Source: a virus
Length of the DNA: 37,941 bases
Virus record (IMG/VR): IMGVR_UViG_3300020205_003639
Coordinates: 1 to 37,941 of that record
Direction: 5' to 3' (one strand)
Under the pieces are notes generated by a model that saw only the letters and a list, made by a program, of their open reading frames with translations, searched no databases and was not told where the DNA came from. The stretch's first letter is position 1, and every line of letters begins with the position of its first letter. This document shows positions 17,088 through 24,844 of the stretch, in pieces. Position numbers and translations under genes: made by a program.

Positions 17088-18017
17088 ATGGCGTCAGGCG
17101 ACCAAGTCACCCTCAAGTTTATTCCGGAAGTAACTTATGGCGTTACACCTACAAATTCTAGCTTGTGGAAATATTTAAGAATTACTAGCGAAGAATTTAA
17201 AGGCGAGCCCGTTACTGAGGAATCAGAAGAATTAGCAGGCAATGAATTAGGCGTAACCGAGATAATTGTGGCGGGTCAAAACGTTTCAGGCTCTATCGGT
17301 TTCGAGCTTAGTTACCTAACGTTTGATTGGGCAATGGAAGCGGCTATAGGCGGCACGTGGGCGTCAAATATTTTAAGCAACGGCGGCGCAAAAAGATCTT
17401 TCTCTTTTGAAAAACATCTGCCAGATATTGGCCGTTATTATTTGTATAAAGGAATGGTCGTATCCGGTCTAGATATTAAAATTGAAAAAAATAAAAGAAT
17501 CACGGGAACTATTAATTTTTCAGGTGCGCAAGTAGTGACGGGAACAACGTCAAGCGTTGGAAGCGGAACAGTACAAGCAATAAACGAAAATAAAATTTTT
17601 AGAGCGGGGTCAACAATAACAGGAATACAAATTGATGATGTAGCCGCCGACACTTTTGGCGTAAGAATTTCATCATTAGATATTAATCTTGCTGTTAATT
17701 CTGAGGCGGAACAAACGATCGATAAAGATTTTGCGACGGGCATTAATATTTTATCAATCAAGCCTGAATTAAGTTTTTCAACTTATTATGACAATGATAA
17801 TTTTTACTCAAAAAGTTTAGCGGGTAGTGAATTTAAGTTTGAAATCATACTGAATGACGGCGTAGGAAATGACTATTCGTTTTTATTTCCTGCATGCCAA
17901 TTCACAGGTGGCGCACCAGCTGGAGCAAGCAAAGGTAAATCAATAATGGGCGACTTTAAAGCTGTTGGAACTGTAGATTCTGGTTTGGGTTTATATATGC
18001 AAATCACGCGCGGCTAA
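17088..18017 (+). CDS. Major tail tube protein (Phage_tube_2-like)
   Basis: 309 aa. The opening 'VTLKFIPEVTYGVTPTN' with 'LRITSEEFKGEPVTEESEEL' and 'VSGSIGFELSYLTFDW' is characteristic of phage tail tube proteins of the Phage_tube_2 type. Beta-rich throughout. It forms the tube stacked by the tape measure. Confidence 0.88.
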   Translation: MASGDQVTLKFIPEVTYGVTPTNSSLWKYLRITSEEFKGEPVTEESEELAGNELGVTEIIVAGQNVSGSIGFELSYLTFDWAMEAAIGGTWASNILSNGGAKRSFSFEKHLPDIGRYYLYKGMVVSGLDIKIEKNKRITGTINFSGAQVVTGTTSSVGSGTVQAINENKIFRAGSTITGIQIDDVAADTFGVRISSLDINLAVNSEAEQTIDKDFATGINILSIKPELSFSTYYDNDNFYSKSLAGSEFKFEIILNDGVGNDYSFLFPACQFTGGAPAGASKGKSIMGDFKAVGTVDSGLGLYMQITRG

Positions 18018-18066
18018 TAAAAAAACAAAATAAAAGTTTTAATTTAATTAATTTTAGGGTAATAAA

Positions 18067-18468
18067 ATGAAGGGTATTGATAGTTTTTATGCGGATGATG
18101 TCAAAGCAAAAAAAGAAGGGGTAAAAGTTTTTATCCCGCATCTTGATGACCAGTTTATTTTAATTTCTGCTTTTGATTCTGCAAAAATTAACGACAAAAT
18201 AAGAAAAATAAAACATAACTTTTATGATGATGTAGAAAACCCGACGCAAGAAGAAAAAGCGTTATGCTTTAAAGCCGCGCTAATTGAAGAAATAATTAAG
18301 GGGTGGAATATTTACGAAGCAGGCGAGCTTTTAGAATTTAATGAAAAGAATTTAAAGCGCATTTTTTTAGATGAAAAATATGATAGGCTTTTAGATTTCG
18401 TCTTGAGCGAAGCTCAAAATCAAGAAAATTATAAATTAAAAGAAATAGAAGACGCAAAAAAAAAGTAG
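18067..18468 (+). CDS. Tail assembly chaperone (G-like)
   Basis: 133 aa, acidic and helical, between tail tube and tape measure genes. The last codons are GCA AAA AAA AAG TAG. The heptamer A-AAA-AAG at 18459-18465, directly before the stop, is the well-known dnaX-type -1 slippery sequence. Slippage joins this protein to the frame ending at 18782, giving a 238-aa GT-type product. Confidence 0.85.
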   Translation: MKGIDSFYADDVKAKKEGVKVFIPHLDDQFILISAFDSAKINDKIRKIKHNFYDDVENPTQEEKALCFKAALIEEIIKGWNIYEAGELLEFNEKNLKRIFLDEKYDRLLDFVLSEAQNQENYKLKEIEDAKKK

Positions 18469-18782
18469 GAAAGTATTTAAAAGATTATAAAGAATGGCAC
18501 GACAAATACGCAGAAACAAGCGGTGATATGGCTGGTTATGTCGATGTTAAGGGGCATACAGAATACGCAGAAATGACGGGTAATAAGTCCAGATTATTGC
18601 TAGATATGCCCTCGCTGGAATCTAAATATTCAGATATTTATCAAGCTTTTTTATTTTTGAGATCATGCAAAAAACATGATGAGCCTATTTCAATTTTAGA
18701 GATGACAGAATATTTAAAGTATTATTTTTTTGATTTTAATTATTTTTTTAGTGTAATAAAACATTTGGACGCATACAGATAG
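18465..18782 (+). CDS. Tail chaperone frameshift extension (T-like)
   Basis: This is the -1 frame region, read as join(18067..18465, 18465..18782), adding 105 aa. It begins 'VGKYLKDYKEWHDKYAETSG' and has no ribosome binding site at its first internal ATG (18528), which supports expression only by frameshift. Its stop is directly followed by the tape measure ATG. The GT fusion normally bridges G to the tape measure during tail assembly. Confidence 0.82.
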   Translation, partial: VGKYLKDYKEWHDKYAETSGDMAGYVDVKGHTEYAEMTGNKSRLLLDMPSLESKYSDIYQAFLFLRSCKKHDEPISILEMTEYLKYYFFDFNYFFSVIKHLDAYR

Positions 18783-20570
18783 ATGAATGAAAAAGTTGGA
18801 ATAGACATTGTTGTTAATTCTTCAGGAGCTAAAAAAGAAGCTGATTTATTAACGGGCGCTTTTACAAAATTATCTGGCGTCGTCGCTGGTTTTAGTGCGG
18901 CTGATTTTATCAAAGACCAAATAATGATGGCTGATAAAATGACGGGGCTTGAACAGAGAATAAAATACACCGTTAAAAGTTTTGAAGATTTTGAAAGTGC
19001 AATGGAATCTATTTCAGAAATATCATTGAAAACCGGCGCATCACTAGAAACGACGGGCAAGCTTTTTCTCTCAGTTGCAGAAGCAGCGCAGAATATGGGG
19101 CGCTCGCAAGGCGAGGCTTTGAAATTAGTAGACACGCTACAAAAAATAAAATTAGTTTATGGAATAAACGGTGACTCATTCAATAACGCCATCCAGCAAT
19201 TAGAGCAAAGCTTAGGCGCCGGGGTATTAAATGGCGACGAATTAAAAAGCATTTTAGAAAATGCGCGACCCATCGTTTCTGAAATCGCAAAAGGCTTAGG
19301 CGTTAGCGTCGGAAATATGAAGCAGCTAGGCGCAGAAGGGAAATTGACAACCGAAAAAGTTTTTGATGCGCTATTAAAAAGAACAGAAGATATAAACAAA
19401 AGACTGAAAGACGCGCCCACTTTAATAAGCGCAGAATGGGATAAATTAAAAGCTCAAATAGATCAAACAACAATACAATTAAATAAATTTTTAGGCGTAA
19501 CAGACAAAATAGCCGGAGCTATCGCAGGAATAAGAGAAAATTTTCAATACTTGCTAGACCCTAGTAAATTTATAAAATCATTAGACACATCTTCACAAAA
19601 AAATAATGAAGGCATTTCAAAAAAACTAGGCGCAGGGATGCCAGCAAAAGATTCAGGATTGCAAGAAGCTTTTAATAAAAATATTGCTGAAGAAGAAGCA
19701 AGAAAGCGAGCAGAATATGAAGAAAAAAACCCAGAAAAATTCACTGGGCGATCTAAAAACGAATTACTAGAAAAACAAAAAGGCGAGCTAGGGATTAAGC
19801 CAGATAATCAAGAAAATTTTACAGGCACAATTGACGGGATACTAAAAGACGCGGAAGAGAAAAGAGCGCAAAAAGAAAAAATAGACGCTGATAATTTAGA
19901 GCGTGATAGAGCGCAACTTGTCGCAAAAAATGAGTCTTTTGAAGCAATTATGCTTGAGTTCGACATAAAAGAACAAAACCGCCAAGCGATGAAATACGAA
20001 TCTGATAAATATTGGAAAGATCAAACTTATCAAGACGATTTGCAGCGATTTGATAGACATCAAGAAATGGTGCAATTTATTCACGATTATGAAAAAAAAT
20101 CGACTGTACAAAAAAACCAATTTTTAAAAGCTCAATCTTTAGACTTGTTAGCGCAAGCGGGAACTTTTAGCAAAAAAGCTTTTGCAGTTAGTAAGGCTTT
20201 AAATTTAGCGGATGCCGTTGTGCAAGGTTATGGCGCGGTGCAAAAAGCATATAATGCAGCGCCTCCGCCGTATGGCTTTGCTTTAGCAGCTATCGCCGCA
20301 GCAAGAACAGCGATACAAATTAAGGGCATAAAAGCCACGCAATTTGGCGGCGGCTCTTCTTATTCTCCCGCTACAGGCGGAAGTGCTGGCGGCATTTCTG
20401 ATCGCGTCGATTCATCAAAATTGGGTGATTCTAAAATTGAAGAAAAACGCGAAAAAAATATCACCATTCAGATCGCCGAAGGGAATTTATTCAGCGCAAA
20501 ATCAGTGCGAGAATTAATAAAAGCGATCAACGAAGAAACAGGAAATAACATAACTTTAAGCGCTGCATGA
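18783..20570 (+). CDS. Tape measure protein
   Basis: 595 aa. The N-terminal ~230 residues show the tape-measure N-terminal domain: 'ADKMTGLEQRIKY', 'LSVAEAAQNMGRSQGEALKLVDTLQK', 'LEQSLGAGVLNGDELKSILENARPI' and 'GVSVGNMKQLGAEGKLTTEKVFDAL'. The middle is a charged coiled coil. A Gly/Ala-rich helical patch near 480-520 could be the membrane-active region. Its length suggests a fairly short tail. Confidence 0.9.
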   Translation: MNEKVGIDIVVNSSGAKKEADLLTGAFTKLSGVVAGFSAADFIKDQIMMADKMTGLEQRIKYTVKSFEDFESAMESISEISLKTGASLETTGKLFLSVAEAAQNMGRSQGEALKLVDTLQKIKLVYGINGDSFNNAIQQLEQSLGAGVLNGDELKSILENARPIVSEIAKGLGVSVGNMKQLGAEGKLTTEKVFDALLKRTEDINKRLKDAPTLISAEWDKLKAQIDQTTIQLNKFLGVTDKIAGAIAGIRENFQYLLDPSKFIKSLDTSSQKNNEGISKKLGAGMPAKDSGLQEAFNKNIAEEEARKRAEYEEKNPEKFTGRSKNELLEKQKGELGIKPDNQENFTGTIDGILKDAEEKRAQKEKIDADNLERDRAQLVAKNESFEAIMLEFDIKEQNRQAMKYESDKYWKDQTYQDDLQRFDRHQEMVQFIHDYEKKSTVQKNQFLKAQSLDLLAQAGTFSKKAFAVSKALNLADAVVQGYGAVQKAYNAAPPPYGFALAAIAAARTAIQIKGIKATQFGGGSSYSPATGGSAGGISDRVDSSKLGDSKIEEKREKNITIQIAEGNLFSAKSVRELIKAINEETGNNITLSAA

Positions 20571-20582
20571 TTTTTTATTATT

Positions 20583-20676
20583 AATTATTATTGCTCTCGC
20601 ATCGCGAATAAACTCGAAAATGATCAAAAAATTGAGCAAAATCCAGTTTATTCGCGGGTAGGTGCCAATAATAATT
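20583..20676. repeat. Nested long inverted repeats
   Basis: Outer arms AATTATTATTG (20583-20593) and CAATAATAATT (20666-20676); inner arms CGCGAATAAACT (20603-20614) and AGTTTATTCGCG (20645-20656); 30-nt central loop. All arms match perfectly. It fills the gap between tape measure and distal tail genes. There is no T-run, so it does not look like a simple terminator. It may be an mRNA processing or stability element, or a protein or recombination site. Confidence 0.7.
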
Positions 20677-20717
20677 TTTATTCTGTATTAATATTTTTAT
20701 TTTTTTATTGGAAAATA

Positions 20718-21443
20718 ATGGGTTCAAAATTCGGCGTCCAAAATTATTTAAGAAGCGGAACAATAACCGCCGACCCTTCACTGAGCGGATTTGGCGCAGC
20801 TAACGCGCTTGATGGACGCACAAGCACGCACGCAGGATATGGCGCAGGATCGCGCACAATATCCTTTTCTTTCGCTTCTGCGCCCGTTGGCTATATTGCC
20901 CTTGGTAAAAACAATTTTGGCGATTCTGGGGCGTCTGTGAGCGTCTATGTCGGGGGAACGTTGCGCGGCACGCATACTTTTGCAAAAAATCAGGTTTACA
21001 TGTGGACTTTTGGCACTGTAACGGCTTCTAATTGTTCTTTTGTTATTTCTGCGGGCGCTAATTTTTTTGTGTGTGATTTTGCGTGCGGCCCTGTCATTGA
21101 ATTGCCGAAATTAATGCAAGTAGGTTTTGAGCCTGCGCGATTCTCAGACGATGATGAAATCATTGCTAATTACACACTAGCCAGCGAATTAAATGGCATC
21201 TCAGTAAGAGCAAAACCGAAAAGAACGACGATAGAAATAAAAGATGTTCATTTTTCTTGGTTTGATTCTAACTTTGAAACATTTATTAAATACTCGAAAA
21301 ATTATCCATTTTATTTTTTATTCGCGCCTGACGATAGGCCGAACGACGCGCTTTATTGCTGGTTAAATAAAAGCCTTGGAAGCGTGAAATACACTAAAAG
21401 AACTTATCAAAGCATATCGTTAAACGTCGAAGGATACACTTAA
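20718..21443 (+). CDS. Distal tail-like protein with discoidin-like N-terminus
   Basis: 241 aa. Residues of about 10-120 contain 'GFGAANALDGRTST' and a beta-sandwich pattern like F5/8 type C (discoidin) carbohydrate-binding modules. The C-terminal half ('FEPARFSDDDEIIANY', 'FIKYSKNYPFYFLFAPD') looks like a tail-tip structural domain. It follows the tape measure gene, the usual place for distal tail proteins. Confidence 0.65.
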   Translation: MGSKFGVQNYLRSGTITADPSLSGFGAANALDGRTSTHAGYGAGSRTISFSFASAPVGYIALGKNNFGDSGASVSVYVGGTLRGTHTFAKNQVYMWTFGTVTASNCSFVISAGANFFVCDFACGPVIELPKLMQVGFEPARFSDDDEIIANYTLASELNGISVRAKPKRTTIEIKDVHFSWFDSNFETFIKYSKNYPFYFLFAPDDRPNDALYCWLNKSLGSVKYTKRTYQSISLNVEGYT

Positions 21444-21444
21444 A

Positions 21445-23034
21445 ATGGCGTTTTTAGACGACGCTAAAAAAGGCGGAAGGGTCGCATTAACAATAGTTGA
21501 AATAGGGCTAGATAATAAATTAAGCCCCTCTGGAGTAGAACACCATTGTGATGGACAGGTGCCTTGGGGTCAAAGGTTTTTCGCTTCTGTTTCTGCTATT
21601 GATTTTGCGCCTACAAAATTAGTTTTTTTTGACGGGCTTTCACACGTCGGCCAGGTTTCAATAAGTTTTCAGGATTTCAATTATGGCGCTGGCGATTATT
21701 TTGCGCGTCTTTTTGCGATGAATCCTTTTTACTTTAATCGTGAAATAAAAATACATACAGGATATGTTCAGGACGGATTTAATTTTGCAAATTTTAGAAC
21801 GCGTTTATATTTTATTAAAAAGATGGATTACGATTGGGAATCTAGAAAATTAAAAATAACCGCTAAAGATTTATTTTCTAAAGTTGATGAAAAAGGCGTG
21901 ACTTTCCCCGACGAAAAAAGAGGGAAATTAAAAACAGATTTATCAATTTTTAGTCCAGGCTTTTTTTTATCATCATTTGCCGGGGTTTTCCCTGATGATA
22001 TTTTTGCAGGAGATCCGGCGGGGCACTACGTTATAGATAAAGAAATAATTTTAGTAACGTCACTGATCGGCCAGCTAGTTGTTTTTAGGGCGTCGAGCGG
22101 CACGCTACTAGAAGAGCATAAAGCGGGCGCTTTAATGCGTAAAATAAAGGTTTTTAACGATAGAAACCCTATAGACGCGCTTTATGATATTTTGGCAACT
22201 AGCGCAGGATTAAGCGCGCATATAGATCAAAATGATTGGAATTATATTCGAGACACTTACACGCTGGGGGACTATTTAAACGGCGTAATTTATAACCCGC
22301 TTTCAATAAAAGCGATAACTAAAAAAATATGTGAACAATTCGCTTTAAATATTTGGTGGGATGATGAATTACAAAAATTAAAAATTCAGGCAATCGGTTA
22401 TTCTTTGTCTGAGCCAAAAAAAATTAATTGGCAAGAAAATATTTTAAATACAGGGCATAGTTATTCCGTTGATATTCAAAAAGCGGTTACGCAAACGTGG
22501 TTTTATTACGATAAAATTGACTTAACAAAAGGCGACTCTTCCGAAAATTACGGCGCGTTATATATTTATTATGACGGAAATTTAGAAGGCGAAGCGGGAC
22601 ATAGGACAACAATAATTAGAAAACTTTATTCTGATTTGGTTGGTTCTGGCGGCCTTGGTGTAGCAGTAAAAACCACGTCTAGAATTATGGCGAGGCACAA
22701 GGAAGGGTATCAAGAAATTACTTTTAGGCTTGACGCAAAGGACACGGGCTTAAATGTCGGCGATGCGGTGGAAATAACGACAGTAATTATTCAGGACGCA
22801 AACGGAAATCCACTTTTAAGAAATTTTGAAGTAATTGAAAAAGAGCAGATAAGCGATACAGTTTGGCAATATAAGGCGAGCTACGCAGGGAAAACGCTTA
22901 CAGCAAGGCTTATTACACCAAATAATATGGGAAATTACGCGGCGGAAAGCGCAGAAAATAAAATTAAATATATGTTTATTAGTAATAATTCAGGCTTGAT
23001 GAATGACGCGAGCGAAGGCGGGACAATCGTTTAA
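21445..23034 (+). CDS. Tail tip/baseplate hub-like protein, 529 aa
   Basis: Its position after the distal tail gene, its length and alternating beta/alpha composition suggest the tail hub protein ('FFDGLSHVGQVSISFQDF', 'YFIKKMDYDWESRKLKITAKDLF', 'NWQENILNTGHSYSVDIQKAVTQ', 'FRLDAKDTGLNVGDAVEITT'). The last segment resembles hub C-terminal domains. No lytic domain is seen. Ribosome binding site AAGGA. Confidence 0.7.
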   Translation: MAFLDDAKKGGRVALTIVEIGLDNKLSPSGVEHHCDGQVPWGQRFFASVSAIDFAPTKLVFFDGLSHVGQVSISFQDFNYGAGDYFARLFAMNPFYFNREIKIHTGYVQDGFNFANFRTRLYFIKKMDYDWESRKLKITAKDLFSKVDEKGVTFPDEKRGKLKTDLSIFSPGFFLSSFAGVFPDDIFAGDPAGHYVIDKEIILVTSLIGQLVVFRASSGTLLEEHKAGALMRKIKVFNDRNPIDALYDILATSAGLSAHIDQNDWNYIRDTYTLGDYLNGVIYNPLSIKAITKKICEQFALNIWWDDELQKLKIQAIGYSLSEPKKINWQENILNTGHSYSVDIQKAVTQTWFYYDKIDLTKGDSSENYGALYIYYDGNLEGEAGHRTTIIRKLYSDLVGSGGLGVAVKTTSRIMARHKEGYQEITFRLDAKDTGLNVGDAVEITTVIIQDANGNPLLRNFEVIEKEQISDTVWQYKASYAGKTLTARLITPNNMGNYAAESAENKIKYMFISNNSGLMNDASEGGTIV

Positions 23035-23074
23035 TTTTTTATTTTTTATTTTTTATTTTTTATTTTTTATTTTT
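23034..23074 (+). repeat. ATTTTTT tandem repeat
   Basis: Five perfect 7-bp units and one partial, filling the short gap between the hub gene stop and the next ribosome binding site. Probably replication slippage or an AT-rich spacer. Confidence 0.9.
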
Positions 23075-23087
23075 AAAAAGGTGATTT

Positions 23088-23270
23088 ATGTCTGACTTTC
23101 CCAAAGTTATTTATTTTCCTAATTCAAATTCTTTCCGCGTCGTTGCAGAAGATTACGAGCTGAAAGGCCAAGAACAATTTTCTAATTATGAAACTTTAAG
23201 AAGCGACATTAAAGCCGCACTTGATGATTGCGGGTTATATAGCAGGATAAGCCCTAGTTGCGGCTGCTAA
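23088..23270 (+). CDS. Small hypothetical late protein, 60 aa
   Basis: Good ribosome binding site (AAGGTGA). Soluble, ending in 'SPSCGC'. Family not recognised. Its place in the tail region suggests a minor virion or assembly protein. Confidence 0.6.
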   Translation: MSDFPKVIYFPNSNSFRVVAEDYELKGQEQFSNYETLRSDIKAALDDCGLYSRISPSCGC

Positions 23271-23374
23271 AAAACATCTTGTTTTATAGTGTATTCTGCG
23301 CAGTGTATCGCGCAACGTTACGAGTTACATTAAATAAATAAAATATTAATTATTTTTTTTTAAGGAGAATAAAA

Positions 23375-23842
23375 ATGGGCTGGGCAACAATATCAGATCA
23401 GCAAGTTGATCCTGAAAGCCCCGTTACGTCATCGCTTGTAATTGCGCTACGAGATAATCCGATTGCGATTGCAAATGCTGATGCGGGGGCACCAAGAAAT
23501 AAATTATCTTCATTAGCCGAACCGCCTGTAAAAATGTTTGAAAGCGTAAACGGTCAAAACACGTTAACGATAAATCCTTTTGCTACAACGCCTGCAAACA
23601 CGATGATTTTATTAATTTCTGTCCAGTGCGCATTTGTTGGGGAATCCGGATCGTTCGACTACTCAGTAAGAATAGACGGAAATCATTTTCAGACAGTTGT
23701 TGTCGGTACCGGCAATCCTGTTACAGCGATTAAAGTTTTGCAACAAAGCAACGCTACGCACGTGGTGACAGGATGGCTCGGCGTAGCACCAGAAAATTTT
23801 AGCGATTCGTTTAAAGTGACTGTTACAGCGTTTGCCGCGTAA
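23375..23842 (+). CDS. Tail fibre-like protein, 155 aa
   Basis: The N-terminus 'MGWATISDQQVDPESPVTSS' followed by 'LVIALRDNPIAIANADAGAP' is a common opening of phage tail or host-interaction proteins. The remainder is a small beta sandwich-like domain. It ends the late operon. Ribosome binding site AAGGAGA. Confidence 0.7.
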   Translation: MGWATISDQQVDPESPVTSSLVIALRDNPIAIANADAGAPRNKLSSLAEPPVKMFESVNGQNTLTINPFATTPANTMILLISVQCAFVGESGSFDYSVRIDGNHFQTVVVGTGNPVTAIKVLQQSNATHVVTGWLGVAPENFSDSFKVTVTAFAA

Positions 23843-23995
23843 AAACTACTGTATAAGATTTTATCGTTAAAAATAAATTTGTTGACAAAAGCACAAGAGC
23901 CTAAAAAAGATCAATAAATGACCTGATTTAGGCGATAATACATCCAGTAATGGATAGTACTGGCGGTATGGACTAGGGGCCACCAATAAAGAGAT

Positions 23996-24022
23996 GAACT
24001 ACTAAGAAATTATTAGTAGTTC
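23996..24022. terminator. Bidirectional hairpin between convergent operons
   Basis: GAACTACTAA (23996-24005) pairs perfectly with TTAGTAGTTC (24013-24022) around 7 nt. It lies between the last late gene (plus) and the XRE gene (minus), where a terminator is expected, but the T-runs are poor. The rest of 23843-24036 has small inverted repeats (e.g. CCTAAA 23900/TTTAGG 23927; ATCCA-GTAA-TGGAT 23942) and no credible gene. Confidence 0.5.
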
Positions 24023-24036
24023 GCCATTTATATGAT

Positions 24037-24207
24037 TTATTTTTGCCCCGTTTTTATCTTAAAAAGCTCCCATGTTGCGGAATCAATTTTCCTACCCCCC
24101 GCCTCGTATCGCTGCCATGTGCGCAATTGTTTTGATACTATCTCGGCTGCTTGCGTTTGAGTCAGCCCAGCGTTAAGCCGGGCTGATTTTATTGTTATTG
24201 CGTCCAT
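24037..24207 (-). CDS. Small XRE-type HTH regulator (Aca-like position)
   Basis: 56 aa. Start ATG at 24207, preceded by GGAGGAAAGGA. It is almost entirely a Cro/XRE helix-turn-helix: 'ARLNAGLTQTQAAEIVS' then 'LRTWQRYEAGGRKID' and 'WELFKIKTG'. It is the second gene of a two-gene operon behind an unknown 125-aa protein. Small HTH genes downstream of anti-CRISPR genes (aca) repress their own promoter; the palindrome inside the promoter at 24659-24675 fits this. Its base composition is visibly less AT-rich than its neighbours, hinting at transfer. It could also be an ordinary phage Cro-like regulator. Confidence 0.8.
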   Translation of the reverse strand: MDAITIKSARLNAGLTQTQAAEIVSKQLRTWQRYEAGGRKIDSATWELFKIKTGQK

Positions 24208-24230
24208 TCTTTCCTTTCCTCCGCCTTAAT

Positions 24231-24608
24231 CTAAAAAACGTATATTATCTTAGCGCCAGTTAAAATCACCTCGTTTGCGTCTTGCCCGTACTCAATCGCC
24301 CGACCTGCCACGATACATTTTTGGCCGTCGTAGATGCTAGACACGCTCATGGCCCACTCTAAGCCCTCTACAGTATCCTCGATTGTGCAATAGCTTAAGG
24401 CTATCGCGCAAGTACCGCCAAGCTTGGCGCTGGTGGCGCACCCATCCACCCAGTTTCTTGATTTTGGCGCAGCTTGCCCAACTTTTATTTTTTTTATCAT
24501 TTTGGTGTTTTTAGGGTTGGGGGTCATCGACCTAACCCCGAAAAATTGAAACCCTTCCGAGTATGCTGAGGCCATTGCTGTATTTATTGCTTCTAAATTA
24601 ATCTCCAT
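24231..24608 (-). CDS. Unknown 125-aa protein, candidate anti-CRISPR by context
   Basis: Family not recognised. Soluble, with five cysteines, beta-rich C-terminus and no catalytic motif. Strong ribosome binding site (AGGGGATG). It ends 23 nt before the XRE gene and shares its promoter. Less AT-rich than surrounding genes. An anti-CRISPR role is guilt by association only: order (unknown gene, then small HTH gene), an operator-like palindrome in the promoter, and closeness to a CRISPR-mimic RNA locus. A toxin or other accessory role is possible. Confidence 0.65.
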   Translation of the reverse strand: MEINLEAINTAMASAYSEGFQFFGVRSMTPNPKNTKMIKKIKVGQAAPKSRNWVDGCATSAKLGGTCAIALSYCTIEDTVEGLEWAMSVSSIYDGQKCIVAGRAIEYGQDANEVILTGAKIIYVF

Positions 24609-24654
24609 GACTCATCCCCTATATTTCGTTTAGATCATCTCTCTGCATGTAGTA

Positions 24655-24683
24655 ATAATACGACCATCGGTCGTACTAGTCAA
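24655..24683 (-). promoter_or_regulatory. Promoter with operator palindrome for the acr/aca-like operon
   Basis: On the minus strand TTGACT (24683-24678) and TATTAT (24660-24655) are exactly 17 nt apart. The spacer is nearly filled by the palindrome TACGACC-ATC-GGTCGTA (24659-24675). A dimeric HTH protein bound there would block the polymerase. Likely autoregulation by the 56-aa XRE protein. Confidence 0.75.
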
Positions 24684-24725
24684 CACTTTTTTTACATTTT
24701 TACAAAATATTTTTTTACATTTTAT

Positions 24726-24754
24726 TTGACACGACGACCAGAGGGCGCTAAAAT
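24726..24754 (+). promoter_or_regulatory. Consensus promoter firing toward the rep 3' end
   Basis: TTGACA (24726-24731), 17 nt, TAAAAT (24749-24754). The spacer holds CGACGACC, resembling the half-site of the neighbouring operator, and the -10 overlaps an AATACATTTGT box. No plus-strand gene follows, so the transcript is probably a small RNA running antisense into the rep 3' end. Confidence 0.6.
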
Positions 24755-24803
24755 ACATTTGTGTTCATAATGTATGCGTCGTCGTCGTCGTTTTACATTC
24801 GCC

Positions 24804-24830
24804 ACTCAGTAACCGCCAAAGTTACTGAGT
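24804..24830. ncRNA. Hairpin between promoter and rep 3' end
   Basis: ACTCAGTAAC (24804-24813) pairs perfectly with GTTACTGAGT (24821-24830) around a 7-nt loop. It lies just after the rep stop on the minus strand and inside the transcript predicted from 24726-24754 on the plus strand. A CGT triplet run (24777-24791) precedes it. It may be the rep mRNA 3' structure or part of a countertranscript. No T-run follows on either strand. Confidence 0.5.
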
Positions 24831-24844
24831 AGCACTCTTCTGAT

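Noticed and set aside
23882-24022. Small RNA gene starting at TTGACA 23882
   Set aside because: No -10 at a suitable distance from the -35. Several small inverted repeats and the hairpin at 23996-24022 remain, but a defined RNA cannot be supported.
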